From a virus, in IMG/VR virus record IMGVR_UViG_3300032046_000212, positions 1-24,490 of that record: DNA of 24,490 bases; one strand, given 5' to 3'. The translations under genes and the position numbers were made by a program. The notes below the pieces were generated by a model. It ran no database searches and had not been told where the DNA came from. It worked only from the letters and a program-made list of their open reading frames with translations. How positions within the stretch are numbered: position 1 is the first letter of the stretch; every line of letters starts with the position of its first letter. Positions 8,434-16,318 of the stretch are shown here, piece after piece.

Positions 8434-8571
8434 GTGCTCAAAGAACCCGAGTGCAAGATGTGCAAGTGCCCCCAGTCCAACCACTTCAAGGACTACGAGG
8501 GGTACTGGGCCTGCCTCACCACGTTTTGCAAGTGCACGAAGTACGTACCTCCAGCACCGAAGAAGCCCTAA
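8434..8571 (+). CDS. 45-residue zinc-ribbon-like mini-protein
   Basis: The frame opens with GTG at 8434, preceded by TGAGG, six bases after the helix-turn-helix gene, and ends TAA at 8569-8571. The product has C7, C10, C12, H17, C27, C32 and C34 in 45 residues, reading ECKMCKC, then SNHFKDYEGYWAC, then FCKCTKYVPP. This C-x2-C-x-C / C-x4-C-x-C pattern with a central His resembles small zinc-binding proteins common in phage genomes. Its stop overlaps the terminase stop on the other strand by four bases. It is likely co-transcribed with the regulator gene. It is short and lacks an ATG, but the clustered cysteines and tight spacing support it. Confidence 0.6.
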   Translation: MLKEPECKMCKCPQSNHFKDYEGYWACLTTFCKCTKYVPPAPKKP

Positions 8572-10388
8572 CCCTGGTTCGTAGGGCCTGAGTAGTTCGA
8601 GAAGAGCGGACCACGGGTCCCGTCCTCCCTGTTCGGCGAGATGATGTCTGGCCTGGGCTGCATGATCATCGATGCGAGCAGGCAGTACAGGACAGCGTGA
8701 AACGTATCGTCCGGTTTGTCGGGACCGTGGCTGTACTGGATCATCCGCAGCGTCTCGTTGTACTCGCTGAAGATGTTGAGCATGTCCTGGGCGAAGGGCT
8801 CTCGCCACTCCTCCCAACGGGGGAACTCAATCTGGTTCCGCTTGATGGCGTTGAAGACATCGCTCATCACTTCCGTGCGGTGCACCATCCAACGCTTGTA
8901 GTTCGGGTTCCAGTTGACCTTCTTCTTGGTCTTCGCCATGTACTGGTACTTGTGCACGCGCTGCGTGCCGAACTCACGTACCAGCCGGTCATTCGAGTGG
9001 AAACCACCACCGTAGTCGGCGCCGATGACACGGACGTTGAAGTCCTTGAGCATCTGCACAATGATGTTGAGCTGTACAACGGGATCGGTCTCTTCACCCT
9101 CGAAACGGTGGGCATAGAAGACTCGGAACTTCGTCCCGACGTACATGCCGAGAACGAGCACCGTGAATGAGTGCTCCCCAGTACCCCAGTCGAGCCCTGC
9201 GTAGATCGGATGGCCGTGCGCCAGTGCCCGATACTTCTTGAGCATGTCCGGGTCCATCGTGACCTTCGGGTGCGAACACTCCTGCACCTGGGCAGTTGTG
9301 AGTGGACGCATGCCCGAGTCGAACGAGATGCCGAGGACTTCGTTGTAGAACTTGTCCCGAGGATACCGCCTGTAGTCGAGCAGGATTTCATCCCAGCTCT
9401 TCCACGGCACCATGAGCTGGGGAATGCGGTAACTCTCGAACGGGGTTCTCTGAGGGTCATACCGCACCATGTTCGCCCACTGGGCGTCAGGGTGCGCCGG
9501 GTTGATGAGCCCGCCGCACTTCTCACAGGACAGCCCCTTCAGGCCGATGTTCTTCTCGCCCAGAACGTTCCAGTACCTCCCCGTCTCTCCGCCGTGGGCA
9601 TCGCAGGGGACAACCCACTCACCCTGCGTGGAGAGGTTGGAACGGTAGTACTCGATGACGTTGTCGAGACTCTTCGGGGTACCGGCGTAAATGTACCGCT
9701 TCCATGCCTCAGGCGCGTGGCTGGTGCACTGCTCGATGATGGGGATGTTGTCCCCGAGGATGTCCTGGAGCTCGTCTACGCAGAGGCCCCAGGCCGGGAT
9801 GCCTCGAGTACGGTCGGCGTTGAGGAAGGCGTAACGCAGTGTGATCTTCGAGCGGTTGATGAACTGCTTCTCGAAGACGTTCTGCTGGAGCACGCTAGTC
9901 GTGAATGACTTGAGGACGTGGCTGGTCTCGAGCGGGTCCTTGATACGGTCGTGGCTGAAAGTCTTCGTCTGCGTGGCCGACGGCGACACGTACAGAGATC
10001 GATACCCTGCCACGAGGCAGGAGTAGGCGATCATCTTGTTGCCCAGCAGCGTGGACTTCTCTACCTGTCGAGCGCAGAAGAGTAGGATGCGGCGAGCTGG
10101 GGTGTCATAGGGCTGACGCATATGGCGTCGTCCCTCGAAGGAGAAAGGCACGTAGCCGAGCCCATCATCTCCCGGCATGCGGAAGGCGAACTCGGTGAAC
10201 TGAGATGGTAGAACTGCGGGTATGCGGCCTAGTAGCTTCTTCTGCTTGAAGGGCTCGTCTAGGTCCGTAATGAGTTCCTGCTCCGGAAACCAGAGCTCGC
10301 TATCGTCGAGAAGGTCCTCCTCAGCGGCTGCTGCGTTCTCCTGATAAGCGATCTCTTCAGGATCTAGTTGAGTGCTAACCGCTGCCAT
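8568..10388 (-). CDS. terL: Terminase large subunit
   Basis: The 606-residue protein is the ATP-driven DNA packaging motor with a headful-type nuclease. The ATPase half shows a Walker A-like CARQVEKST at 105-113, a Walker B GLCVDELQDI (V204, D205, E206) and a coupling-region AGTP at 235-238. A Cys pair with a nearby Cys (C262; C288 and C291) suggests a metal-binding insert. The nuclease half shows the RNase H-like acid triad: D400 in YAGLDWGTG, D458 in VIGADYGGG and D561 in PDDTFHAV. The usual glycine before the Walker A lysine is Glu110. The stop overlaps the convergent mini-gene by four bases. The Shine-Dalgarno before ATG 10388 is poor and there is no coding gene on this strand for 252 bases upstream. 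Confidence 0.93.
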   Translation of the reverse strand: MAAVSTQLDPEEIAYQENAAAAEEDLLDDSELWFPEQELITDLDEPFKQKKLLGRIPAVLPSQFTEFAFRMPGDDGLGYVPFSFEGRRHMRQPYDTPARRILLFCARQVEKSTLLGNKMIAYSCLVAGYRSLYVSPSATQTKTFSHDRIKDPLETSHVLKSFTTSVLQQNVFEKQFINRSKITLRYAFLNADRTRGIPAWGLCVDELQDILGDNIPIIEQCTSHAPEAWKRYIYAGTPKSLDNVIEYYRSNLSTQGEWVVPCDAHGGETGRYWNVLGEKNIGLKGLSCEKCGGLINPAHPDAQWANMVRYDPQRTPFESYRIPQLMVPWKSWDEILLDYRRYPRDKFYNEVLGISFDSGMRPLTTAQVQECSHPKVTMDPDMLKKYRALAHGHPIYAGLDWGTGEHSFTVLVLGMYVGTKFRVFYAHRFEGEETDPVVQLNIIVQMLKDFNVRVIGADYGGGFHSNDRLVREFGTQRVHKYQYMAKTKKKVNWNPNYKRWMVHRTEVMSDVFNAIKRNQIEFPRWEEWREPFAQDMLNIFSEYNETLRMIQYSHGPDKPDDTFHAVLYCLLASMIMQPRPDIISPNREDGTRGPLFSNYSGPTNQG

Positions 10389-10396
10389 CCTATGTA
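10368..10396 (+). promoter_or_regulatory. Possible sigma70-type promoter, leaderless
   Basis: TTGAGT (10368-10373) and TATGTA (10391-10396) are 17 bases apart, close to a -35/-10 pair (4 of 6 and 3 of 6 to consensus). Transcription would begin near 10403, about five bases before the ATG at 10408, which lacks a Shine-Dalgarno. It overlaps the first codons of the divergent terminase gene. The match is modest. Confidence 0.25.
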
Positions 10397-10407
10397 TCGA
10401 CTAGCAC

Positions 10408-10671
10408 ATGAGCGACGACACCAAGCCTAATGTTGCACTTGAGCAGCTCTGGGACTCGTTGTGTCGTACGGGCGGGCACTGGGGTAAGGACGTCCTACTG
10501 ACTGAAGAAGGGGACAAGTTCGAGGCGCACTTCTACCTCGAGGACGTGCTGCCCCAAGGGTCTGCCAGCCACATCCAGAGCTACGTCAAAGCCTTCATGG
10601 CAGCGCAGGGCTGGAAGGTAAAGACACAGCTCACGCGGCACTACTTGCGGCTGGAGCTCTCCAAAGCCTGA
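10408..10671 (+). CDS. Unknown 87-residue plus-strand protein
   Basis: This ORF sits in the 252-base gap in the minus-strand block between terminase and the gene ending at 10641. The product (MSDDTKPNVALEQLWDSL, then EAHFYLEDVL and SHIQSYVKAFMAAQGWKVK) looks like a compact alpha/beta protein with alternating strands and a helix, with no repeats or membrane segment. No minus-strand reading of the gap looks as protein-like. It has no clear Shine-Dalgarno; a promoter-like pair ends 11 bases before the ATG. Its end overlaps the convergent minus gene by 31 bases. I do not recognise a family. It may be a moron-like accessory gene inserted in the late block. Confidence 0.55.
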   Translation: MSDDTKPNVALEQLWDSLCRTGGHWGKDVLLTEEGDKFEAHFYLEDVLPQGSASHIQSYVKAFMAAQGWKVKTQLTRHYLRLELSKA

Positions 10672-11090
10672 TCGAGCAGCTCGAGAAATTGCGTGACCAG
10701 CAAGTCGACGTCTGGCACTTCCGTCTGCTGCACGATCATCCACCACGAATCCTGCGGCACCTCCTTCTCGTCCTGCCCATAACGAAGGACACCTTCGATG
10801 AGGCTGGCCTGGATGCGCGGATACTCGAAGCCAAAGTGAGCTCGAGCAATCTTGTCTAGGCAGTGAGCAAAGGTCACCTTCCAGTACTCCTTGCCCAGCG
10901 TTTTGGACTCCAGGGTCTCGAAGAAGTGGAAGTGCACATCGCGCTCCCCCTTGACCGTGTACTCCGCGGAGAACGTTGTGTACTCGTTCACAAGGGTGAA
11001 CGGCTGGACTTCAACCGGTAGGCTTTGCTCCGCCTTCAGCGGGGTCAACTGCTCCGAGCGGCTCGATGAGCTCGAGTTCTCCACTTCCAT
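10641..11090 (-). CDS. Unknown 149-residue protein before terminase
   Basis: After a Ser-rich disordered N-terminus (residues 1-20), the protein has alternating strands (FTLVNEYTTFSAEYTV, then RDVHFHFFETLES), a helix with KVTFAHCLDKIARAHFGFEYP and a helical C-terminus. No enzyme motif is seen. The start at 11090 lies inside the preceding gene (80-base overlap); an AAGGGA about eight bases upstream supports it, although a later start would cut only the disordered part. It is two genes before terminase, so a packaging-related role is possible but unproven. Its 3' end overlaps the plus-strand 87-residue gene. Confidence 0.45.
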   Translation of the reverse strand: MEVENSSSSSRSEQLTPLKAEQSLPVEVQPFTLVNEYTTFSAEYTVKGERDVHFHFFETLESKTLGKEYWKVTFAHCLDKIARAHFGFEYPRIQASLIEGVLRYGQDEKEVPQDSWWMIVQQTEVPDVDLLVTQFLELLDQALESSSRK

Positions 11091-12009
11091 CTCCAGATCC
11101 CTTCGGCATGGGTTGCATGTCTACTGTGTGCTTCCCCTTGCTCAACTCGTGAACATAGGGCACGGGCTTGTTCTCAGTCCGCATGGCGATCTGGGAAAGC
11201 TGCTCGCGCATATTCTCGTCTGGTTTGACGACAACTTCCAGCACATCCGTAAACGTCTTCACAACAACGGCCATGTCCCGAGCCTTCTCGTGGTCTTTCA
11301 TGCCGTTAGTGCACATCGCTTCGTACGAGGTCATGGCCGCCATGTCTCGAGCACGGGCTAGCACCTTGGGGAGATCCATCTCCGCCGGCATGTACCCCAT
11401 GCGCATCTGAGCCATGACCGTAGAGAGCGGGGAGAAGGGCATCTCTGCCACTGAGCGGCGAGGATCGTTCCAGGCAGAGGCCATCAGCGCCGGCGCCTGC
11501 CGTTGGATGTCCGTGCTGGGATGGGCTGCTGCTGCCATAGGACGCATCTTCAGGAGAGCTCGCATCTGGACGCTGTCGACCAAGTCGACGTTCCAAAAGA
11601 ACTGCTTGAAGATCTCCACCGCTCTGGGCGTGGCGGGAAACTTTCGGTGCCTCGTCAGCGAGTGGGCAATGGCCTCCGGCGGAGCGTAGGCAATCAGCAT
11701 CGACTCTACGAACTCTTTCATCCTGGGGTACTCCAGGATGCGGAAGGACGTGGCCGTGTCGTCATCGGGGAAGTAGAGGTCCTGAATGCCCTCCTTCATC
11801 AAGAACCGCTGCGACCTGAAGTGCAGCCTGTCCGTCGGGAAGAAGGGCTTCGGGGGCTTCAGCTTCTTTCGCAGACGGTCGATGTAGTACCCGCCCAGAT
11901 CGTCCAGCCCCATCTCAAAGAGCTGCTCGTGGATCTCTTCATCCACATGCTCGTCCGGATGGACAATCAGGTACTTGAGGAAGAACTCGACTGGCGTTCG
12001 ACGGATCAC
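11011..12009 (-). CDS. Possible small terminase or packaging-related protein
   Basis: The 332-residue protein starts one base after the preceding stop. The N-terminal 70 residues are helical with many Lys/Pro near 45-58. Residues 108-140 (AYAPPEAIAHSLTRH, then FPATPRAVEIFKQFFWNV) look like a helix-turn-helix followed by a helix, a pattern seen in DNA-recognition parts of small terminase subunits. A long helical region follows to about 270 (MAQMRMGYMPAEMDLPK, then ARDMAAMTSYEAM), and the last 50 residues are low-complexity Gly/Pro/Glu. The gene lies upstream of terminase, separated by one unknown gene and the 252-base gap. The resemblance is by eye and weak; it could equally be an unrelated virion protein. 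Confidence 0.35.
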   Translation of the reverse strand: MIRRTPVEFFLKYLIVHPDEHVDEEIHEQLFEMGLDDLGGYYIDRLRKKLKPPKPFFPTDRLHFRSQRFLMKEGIQDLYFPDDDTATSFRILEYPRMKEFVESMLIAYAPPEAIAHSLTRHRKFPATPRAVEIFKQFFWNVDLVDSVQMRALLKMRPMAAAAHPSTDIQRQAPALMASAWNDPRRSVAEMPFSPLSTVMAQMRMGYMPAEMDLPKVLARARDMAAMTSYEAMCTNGMKDHEKARDMAVVVKTFTDVLEVVVKPDENMREQLSQIAMRTENKPVPYVHELSKGKHTVDMQPMPKGSGDGSGELELIEPLGAVDPAEGGAKPTG

Positions 12010-12010
12010 T

Positions 12011-14362
12011 TCAGTTCTTCTGGAACGCCAGAACCTTCAACCCTTCGAGGACATCTTCCGTTGCACGGACAGCCTTCTCGAGGGCGGACACGGGGACATC
12101 ACGCATGCCGAGACGGCTGGCGACAAGAAGCTCGCACATCCGGCTTTGCGCCTCGTCAATCAACGGCAGGTAGCCGATGAACGTGCCGAGGTTCTCGGGG
12201 TTGATGAACCCGAGGGAGAGCACCGTATCGACCGCGACCGGGTCTGGGATGACCGCGGCTTCCTTGAGGAGATCGACACGGAGCTCATGGACAAGGGAGC
12301 GCAGGGCGCTGGCCTTCTTCTCGTAGGTGCCGATCTGCTCGCTGGCGAGCTTGATCTGACGGCCTGCGCGGATGTCGACAGGGGTGGAGTGTCCCCACGC
12401 CTCTGCCATTTTCTCCATTGCCTTGGCCGGCGCAACGCCGAGGCCAGCCAGGAGGAAGACAGTCTGATCGAAGGAGAGGAACTCCTTGTCGTTCGAGGCC
12501 AGCTTCTCGAGCGGGTACCCCGAGAGGGAGTAGCTGTCTTCGCCAGCAGAGCGAAGAACAACAGTGCTGAAGACACGACCCGGATGGGCCGTCTTCTCCT
12601 CGTTCGCCGGGTCGGATACGAGCTTGACGGCGTTCTCCTGGTCGAGAGAAACCCACTGCATCGTGTCCGGGACGAGCATGTGGTCACCCTCGCCGGCGAC
12701 CTCCTGGATGTTGGGCTGCACCATGACGTGCACCTGGCGTCCATCGAAGGTCTCTCCGACGAGAGCGAAGCCCTCTCCGGCATCGAGGGTGGCCTTGATG
12801 TCGAGGGGGATGGTGGCCTTGCCGTGGCCGTCCGTGAAGAAGCCGTAGCCTCGAGGATGGCCTTCGGCGAGAGTCACTTCTTCACCCGGAGCAGGAGTAC
12901 CGGAGATCTCCCCCTGTAGAGCAGCGGCATCGCCGTTTGTGAAGAGCATCATGGGCAGCGTGTGGCCGTCCACGTCGATGAGCTCGGGGAAGACAAGGCC
13001 GGTGAGCTCCTCACCCGCCTCCGTGCACACGCGGTACTGACCGAACTGAGAGACGAGGGCCTTCTCTTCCGGAGCTGCCTCTTCAGGAGCGCCCGCACCC
13101 TCAGCCATCGTCACGGTGCCGTTCGTGTCTGCCGCGAGAACAATCTTCTCGCCGTAGGCCCGCACTGCCTCGCCTCGGCTGTAAACGTGGTGAGTCGGCG
13201 CCCAGAAACTGTGGTTTGCCGCCAAAGCCTGGTAGCCCTGCGCCAGCTTCGTGAGCTGGACGACACTGCACGGGACGGAGCCGTAGATGGCAGCAGCCAT
13301 CTTCTCCTGGCTCATCGGCTCGTACTTGGAGAGCAGTCCGAGGGGGCCAGCCGTTGCTTCTGCGTTGGCCACAAGGGCAGACTGCAGCTCTTCGCTGCCA
13401 ATCTTCGCGAAGAAACTGGCGTAGGTGTCTGCTTCGATGGTGGGAAGAATGGTGGCTAGAAGAGAAGCCTTCTTCTCCTTCTTATGCTCCTTGGGAGCCT
13501 TGTGCTCGCCGTAGAACAGACCGGTACCGCTCGGGCCTTCGTGTGAGCTAGGGGTGAGAATACCGCCGAAGGGGTTCCAGGCGTTGTTCCCCTTCTCATG
13601 CTCCTTGGCGGCGTACTCGTGGTGGCGCGGGTCCATGGCCAACGCATCCTCCCCGGTCATCCCGAAGCGAAGAGCCTCGAGCATGTTCGGACCCTTGCGG
13701 CCATCTCCGTACCCAGGAGCGTAGGCCTGCGTGTGCCCAAGAAGCTCGGCGCCATGTCGCGCCTTCATGCGGTGATGCTCGGCGTCGAATTTGTGGCCTT
13801 TCTCGGTGACAGCGAAGGCGGTCTTAGCCGAAGCCGTCTTGCCTCCGCCACCCATGCCTCCCATGGCCGCACCACCACCGCCGAAGCCGCCACCCTGCCG
13901 GAACGGCGGGTAGAGCTGGCCGATCATGGAGGTGTCGCCGGGGGTCAGGCTGGTGACGTCGAAGGCCGACGGACGGAACACGGCTGAACGAAGCCGGGCT
14001 TCTGTGAGCGGGATGACCTTGGCGTTCTCGGTGACGAGGACATCGAAGGGCTGGAGCTTGCGGTCACGGACGATGATCGGGATGCGGGCCTGCTTGATGC
14101 CCGCCGAGGCCATTGCCTGCGGGTCCATGCCACGCTGAATCTCCGTCTTGTTCATCACTTCGATGTGGCCGAAGGCGAAGCCTCGCTCAGCATCCACTCG
14201 GTCCATGACGACGTGAGGCTCGAAGTCCGAGATGTACGGGACCTGCTTGAACAGCTCCTGAAGGATCTCGTTCGGCCAAGCGTTCGGGTCCTCCGGGAGT
14301 GCAACTTCCGAAGCGGTCTTCTCGAACGTCAGCGTCGAGGCGATGAACAAGTCCTGAGTCAT
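12011..14362 (-). CDS. Large multidomain probable virion protein
   Basis: The 783-residue protein has a folded N-terminal domain (about 20-150) with FEPHVVMDRVDAERGFAFG and IPIIVRDRKLQPFDVLV, which reads like a family of phage structural proteins known only by position. It continues through a Gly-rich linker at 157-174, directly followed by GKTASAKTA, then a His/Lys-rich low-complexity region (190-300), and a mixed C-terminal half with beta-rich (about 400-600) and helical (620-783) parts. FEKTAS lies at residues 13-18, and many further K-x-A motifs follow (EKMAA, EKTAH, LEKLAS, MEKMAE, EKKAS). The start has a strong GGTAGGAG. The linker and motif suggest cleavage into pieces. No enzyme motif is seen; a portal role is unlikely. 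Confidence 0.45.
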   Translation of the reverse strand: MTQDLFIASTLTFEKTASEVALPEDPNAWPNEILQELFKQVPYISDFEPHVVMDRVDAERGFAFGHIEVMNKTEIQRGMDPQAMASAGIKQARIPIIVRDRKLQPFDVLVTENAKVIPLTEARLRSAVFRPSAFDVTSLTPGDTSMIGQLYPPFRQGGGFGGGGAAMGGMGGGGKTASAKTAFAVTEKGHKFDAEHHRMKARHGAELLGHTQAYAPGYGDGRKGPNMLEALRFGMTGEDALAMDPRHHEYAAKEHEKGNNAWNPFGGILTPSSHEGPSGTGLFYGEHKAPKEHKKEKKASLLATILPTIEADTYASFFAKIGSEELQSALVANAEATAGPLGLLSKYEPMSQEKMAAAIYGSVPCSVVQLTKLAQGYQALAANHSFWAPTHHVYSRGEAVRAYGEKIVLAADTNGTVTMAEGAGAPEEAAPEEKALVSQFGQYRVCTEAGEELTGLVFPELIDVDGHTLPMMLFTNGDAAALQGEISGTPAPGEEVTLAEGHPRGYGFFTDGHGKATIPLDIKATLDAGEGFALVGETFDGRQVHVMVQPNIQEVAGEGDHMLVPDTMQWVSLDQENAVKLVSDPANEEKTAHPGRVFSTVVLRSAGEDSYSLSGYPLEKLASNDKEFLSFDQTVFLLAGLGVAPAKAMEKMAEAWGHSTPVDIRAGRQIKLASEQIGTYEKKASALRSLVHELRVDLLKEAAVIPDPVAVDTVLSLGFINPENLGTFIGYLPLIDEAQSRMCELLVASRLGMRDVPVSALEKAVRATEDVLEGLKVLAFQKN

Positions 14363-14394
14363 CGTATTCTCCTACCTTCCGGAGGGTACAAGTA

Positions 14395-15018
14395 CTAGAC
14401 GATTTTGAGAACCAGCCCCAGAGAGGCAAAGACCGAGGGGGACTTGGTGAGGAGAATGATGCCCTGAACTGCCTCAGCGGCGGTGATGAAGTTACCACCA
14501 TCCACAAGACCCGCCGAGAACTGCGAGGCAATCTCTCCGCCGGCGCCGGCAAGTGTGACGTTGTCGAAGTTCAGGAGGAATACGGGTCCTGCAGAGAGAG
14601 CAGCCGCCAGAGCTGCGAAGAAGGCCACCGCAGGTAGCTTCACAGCTAGGGCTGCTTCGATGAGCGCTGAGATACCTCCCAGCTTGATACCCAAGGCCAG
14701 GGCCAGAGAGATGTTTGCCCCGATGTCCAGGGCGATGGAGGGGACTGGCAGGTTGAGGGCGAGCTGGATGTTCGCCATGAGGTTGGCGAGACCTGACAGG
14801 AGTAGCGCCGGGTTTTGGATCGTCAGAGAGACGGAGATCTGTGCCTGTACTGCGGCGTTGAACTGGGCGGAGATGTCCGCCTGCAGCCCGCCAAGACCGA
14901 AGGCTCCGAACAGAGCCAGGTCCAGCTGAGCAAACAGCGGCGCAACAATCCCGAGGGACGCTGCCGCTGCGATGTTGATCCCCCCGATGGGGAGAGCTCC
15001 GAGGATGTTGACCGTCAT
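14395..15018 (-). CDS. Ala/Leu-rich hydrophobic tail-region protein
   Basis: The 207-residue protein is almost free of charge, with Ala, Leu, Ile and Gly forming repeated short amphipathic units (QLDLALFGAFGLGGLQAD, then SAQFNAAVQAQISVSL). It ends LLTKSPSVFASLGLVLKIV. The start overlaps the spike gene stop (ATGA), so the two genes are coupled. Its pattern could be a helical bundle, a membrane-inserting protein or a self-assembling tail component. The neighbour suggests a tail baseplate role. I do not recognise a family with certainty. The low complexity makes simple membrane-segment counts unreliable. Confidence 0.45.
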   Translation of the reverse strand: MTVNILGALPIGGINIAAAASLGIVAPLFAQLDLALFGAFGLGGLQADISAQFNAAVQAQISVSLTIQNPALLLSGLANLMANIQLALNLPVPSIALDIGANISLALALGIKLGGISALIEAALAVKLPAVAFFAALAAALSAGPVFLLNFDNVTLAGAGGEIASQFSAGLVDGGNFITAAEAVQGIILLTKSPSVFASLGLVLKIV

Positions 15019-16316
15019 ACCTTCACCGTCTCGTTACCGTTCACGATGGTGCCGACCTGGGGGAGTACCGTGGAGATCACTCCTGCAGGTATCGTGAAGG
15101 CGGCGCCGGCGATGGCGAACGGGATGGGTGGGCCTGGTGGCGCTCCCGGCGGGGAGAGAATCATTGTGCCTGCAAGAATGAGAGTTCCAGACAGCATGCA
15201 CGGCGCCAGGCTGATGGGCGTGCTGACCAAACCTCCCTTGAAAGCGACAGCGATATCGCCCTTACCCAGACGGACAAGGTCCCCCTTCATGTGCGTGTAG
15301 ACACCGCCCGTAATGTCCATGCCATTCTTCGAGCTCACGCTCATGGCTGCGTCTGTGGAGATGGAGATGTCCTCGTCCACCTTGAGGGTGAGCTTCTTCT
15401 TGATGTGGCAGAAGACGTCACCTTTGACCGTGCAGGCGATGTTGCCGTCCCTATCCAAGGCGAACTTGTAGACCACATCCTCCGCCGTACTACTGCCGGC
15501 AGCGTCCCCGCTATCGGCATTGAAGCCCTTGGGAGAGACTACAACCTCGTAGACGACCCGGGCGGGTAGCCCGCCCTCCGGATCAATCGGGTTCGCAACA
15601 TGGCCTTTTGAAATCCGGATGTCCGCGTACTTGTCATCCGCGAAGATCCTGAAGACCTCGACGTTGGTAACGGCGGTGTCCTGTCGGCCCTCCGATAGAC
15701 CCCAGAGAATAGAACCACCAACGTTGTGGTGGCTGTAGCGCTCACTGATATCGAGCATGTGGTTGTCGAGTGGGATGAAGATGCGCTGACTAAGTTCAGT
15801 AGCTCCAATCTGCAGCACTCCTCCCCGATGAAGAATCACGAACTGTCCATCGCGCCCCCGCATCATGATGTCGCCGGGCTTCGCTCGAGGACGCCCGCCA
15901 TCAAAGCGTGCCTCGGTGGCGTTATTCATCACGCCGCCGTGGCTGGCCGTCCCCTTAGGGGCATCAGGGGCTGAAGCATCCGCCACCTTCTCGAAGGGCA
16001 TGATGAAGCAGAGTACGAAGGGAGGAGAGCTATCTGAGGGGAGGCAGACCGTGCACTTCGCACCGACTTCCGGCATGGCGTAGATGCCCTCCCCGTTGGA
16101 GTAGTGCATGTACGGGCTGGCAACCTGGATATTGAGGTACTTCTTCCGGTCAAACGTAGTGCTGACGTCGACTGTCCAAGTCACAACATTCAGTCCGATG
16201 ACCTTACCGTCGACAATCTTGCCAGCAACAGCACCTTCGCTCGAGGTCATGGACGAGCGAAATGCGCTCGCTGACCCAGCCTTCCTGTGGTCGTTTACTG
16301 ATGCTGAGCCAGCCAT
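15015..16316 (-). CDS. Tail spike / baseplate puncturing protein (gp5/gpV-like)
   Basis: The 433-residue protein has an OB-fold-like domain at about 30-106 (GKIVDGKVIGLNVVTWTVDV, then NIQVASPYMHYSNGEGIY and MPEVGAKCTV, ending PPFVLCFI), as at the head of gp5/VgrG-type spikes. Residues 280-345 show repeated short strands (KLTLKVDEDISISTDAAMS, then GMDITGGVYTHMKGD) that look like a beta-helix shaft. The C-terminal 60 residues are hydrophobic, Gly/Pro-rich and may form the tip or a PAAR-like cap. The protein would pierce the host envelope at the end of the tail and suggests a contractile tail. It starts two bases after the RNA polymerase stop, so the two are in one operon. I see no lysozyme domain. 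Confidence 0.7.
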   Translation of the reverse strand: MAGSASVNDHRKAGSASAFRSSMTSSEGAVAGKIVDGKVIGLNVVTWTVDVSTTFDRKKYLNIQVASPYMHYSNGEGIYAMPEVGAKCTVCLPSDSSPPFVLCFIMPFEKVADASAPDAPKGTASHGGVMNNATEARFDGGRPRAKPGDIMMRGRDGQFVILHRGGVLQIGATELSQRIFIPLDNHMLDISERYSHHNVGGSILWGLSEGRQDTAVTNVEVFRIFADDKYADIRISKGHVANPIDPEGGLPARVVYEVVVSPKGFNADSGDAAGSSTAEDVVYKFALDRDGNIACTVKGDVFCHIKKKLTLKVDEDISISTDAAMSVSSKNGMDITGGVYTHMKGDLVRLGKGDIAVAFKGGLVSTPISLAPCMLSGTLILAGTMILSPPGAPPGPPIPFAIAGAAFTIPAGVISTVLPQVGTIVNGNETVKV

Positions 16317-16318
16317 GG

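Noticed and set aside
8050-8817. Minus-strand open frame of 255 codons
   Set aside because: It overlaps the helix-turn-helix gene, the mini zinc gene and the terminase end in a different frame, and its product is Arg/Ala-rich with no motif.
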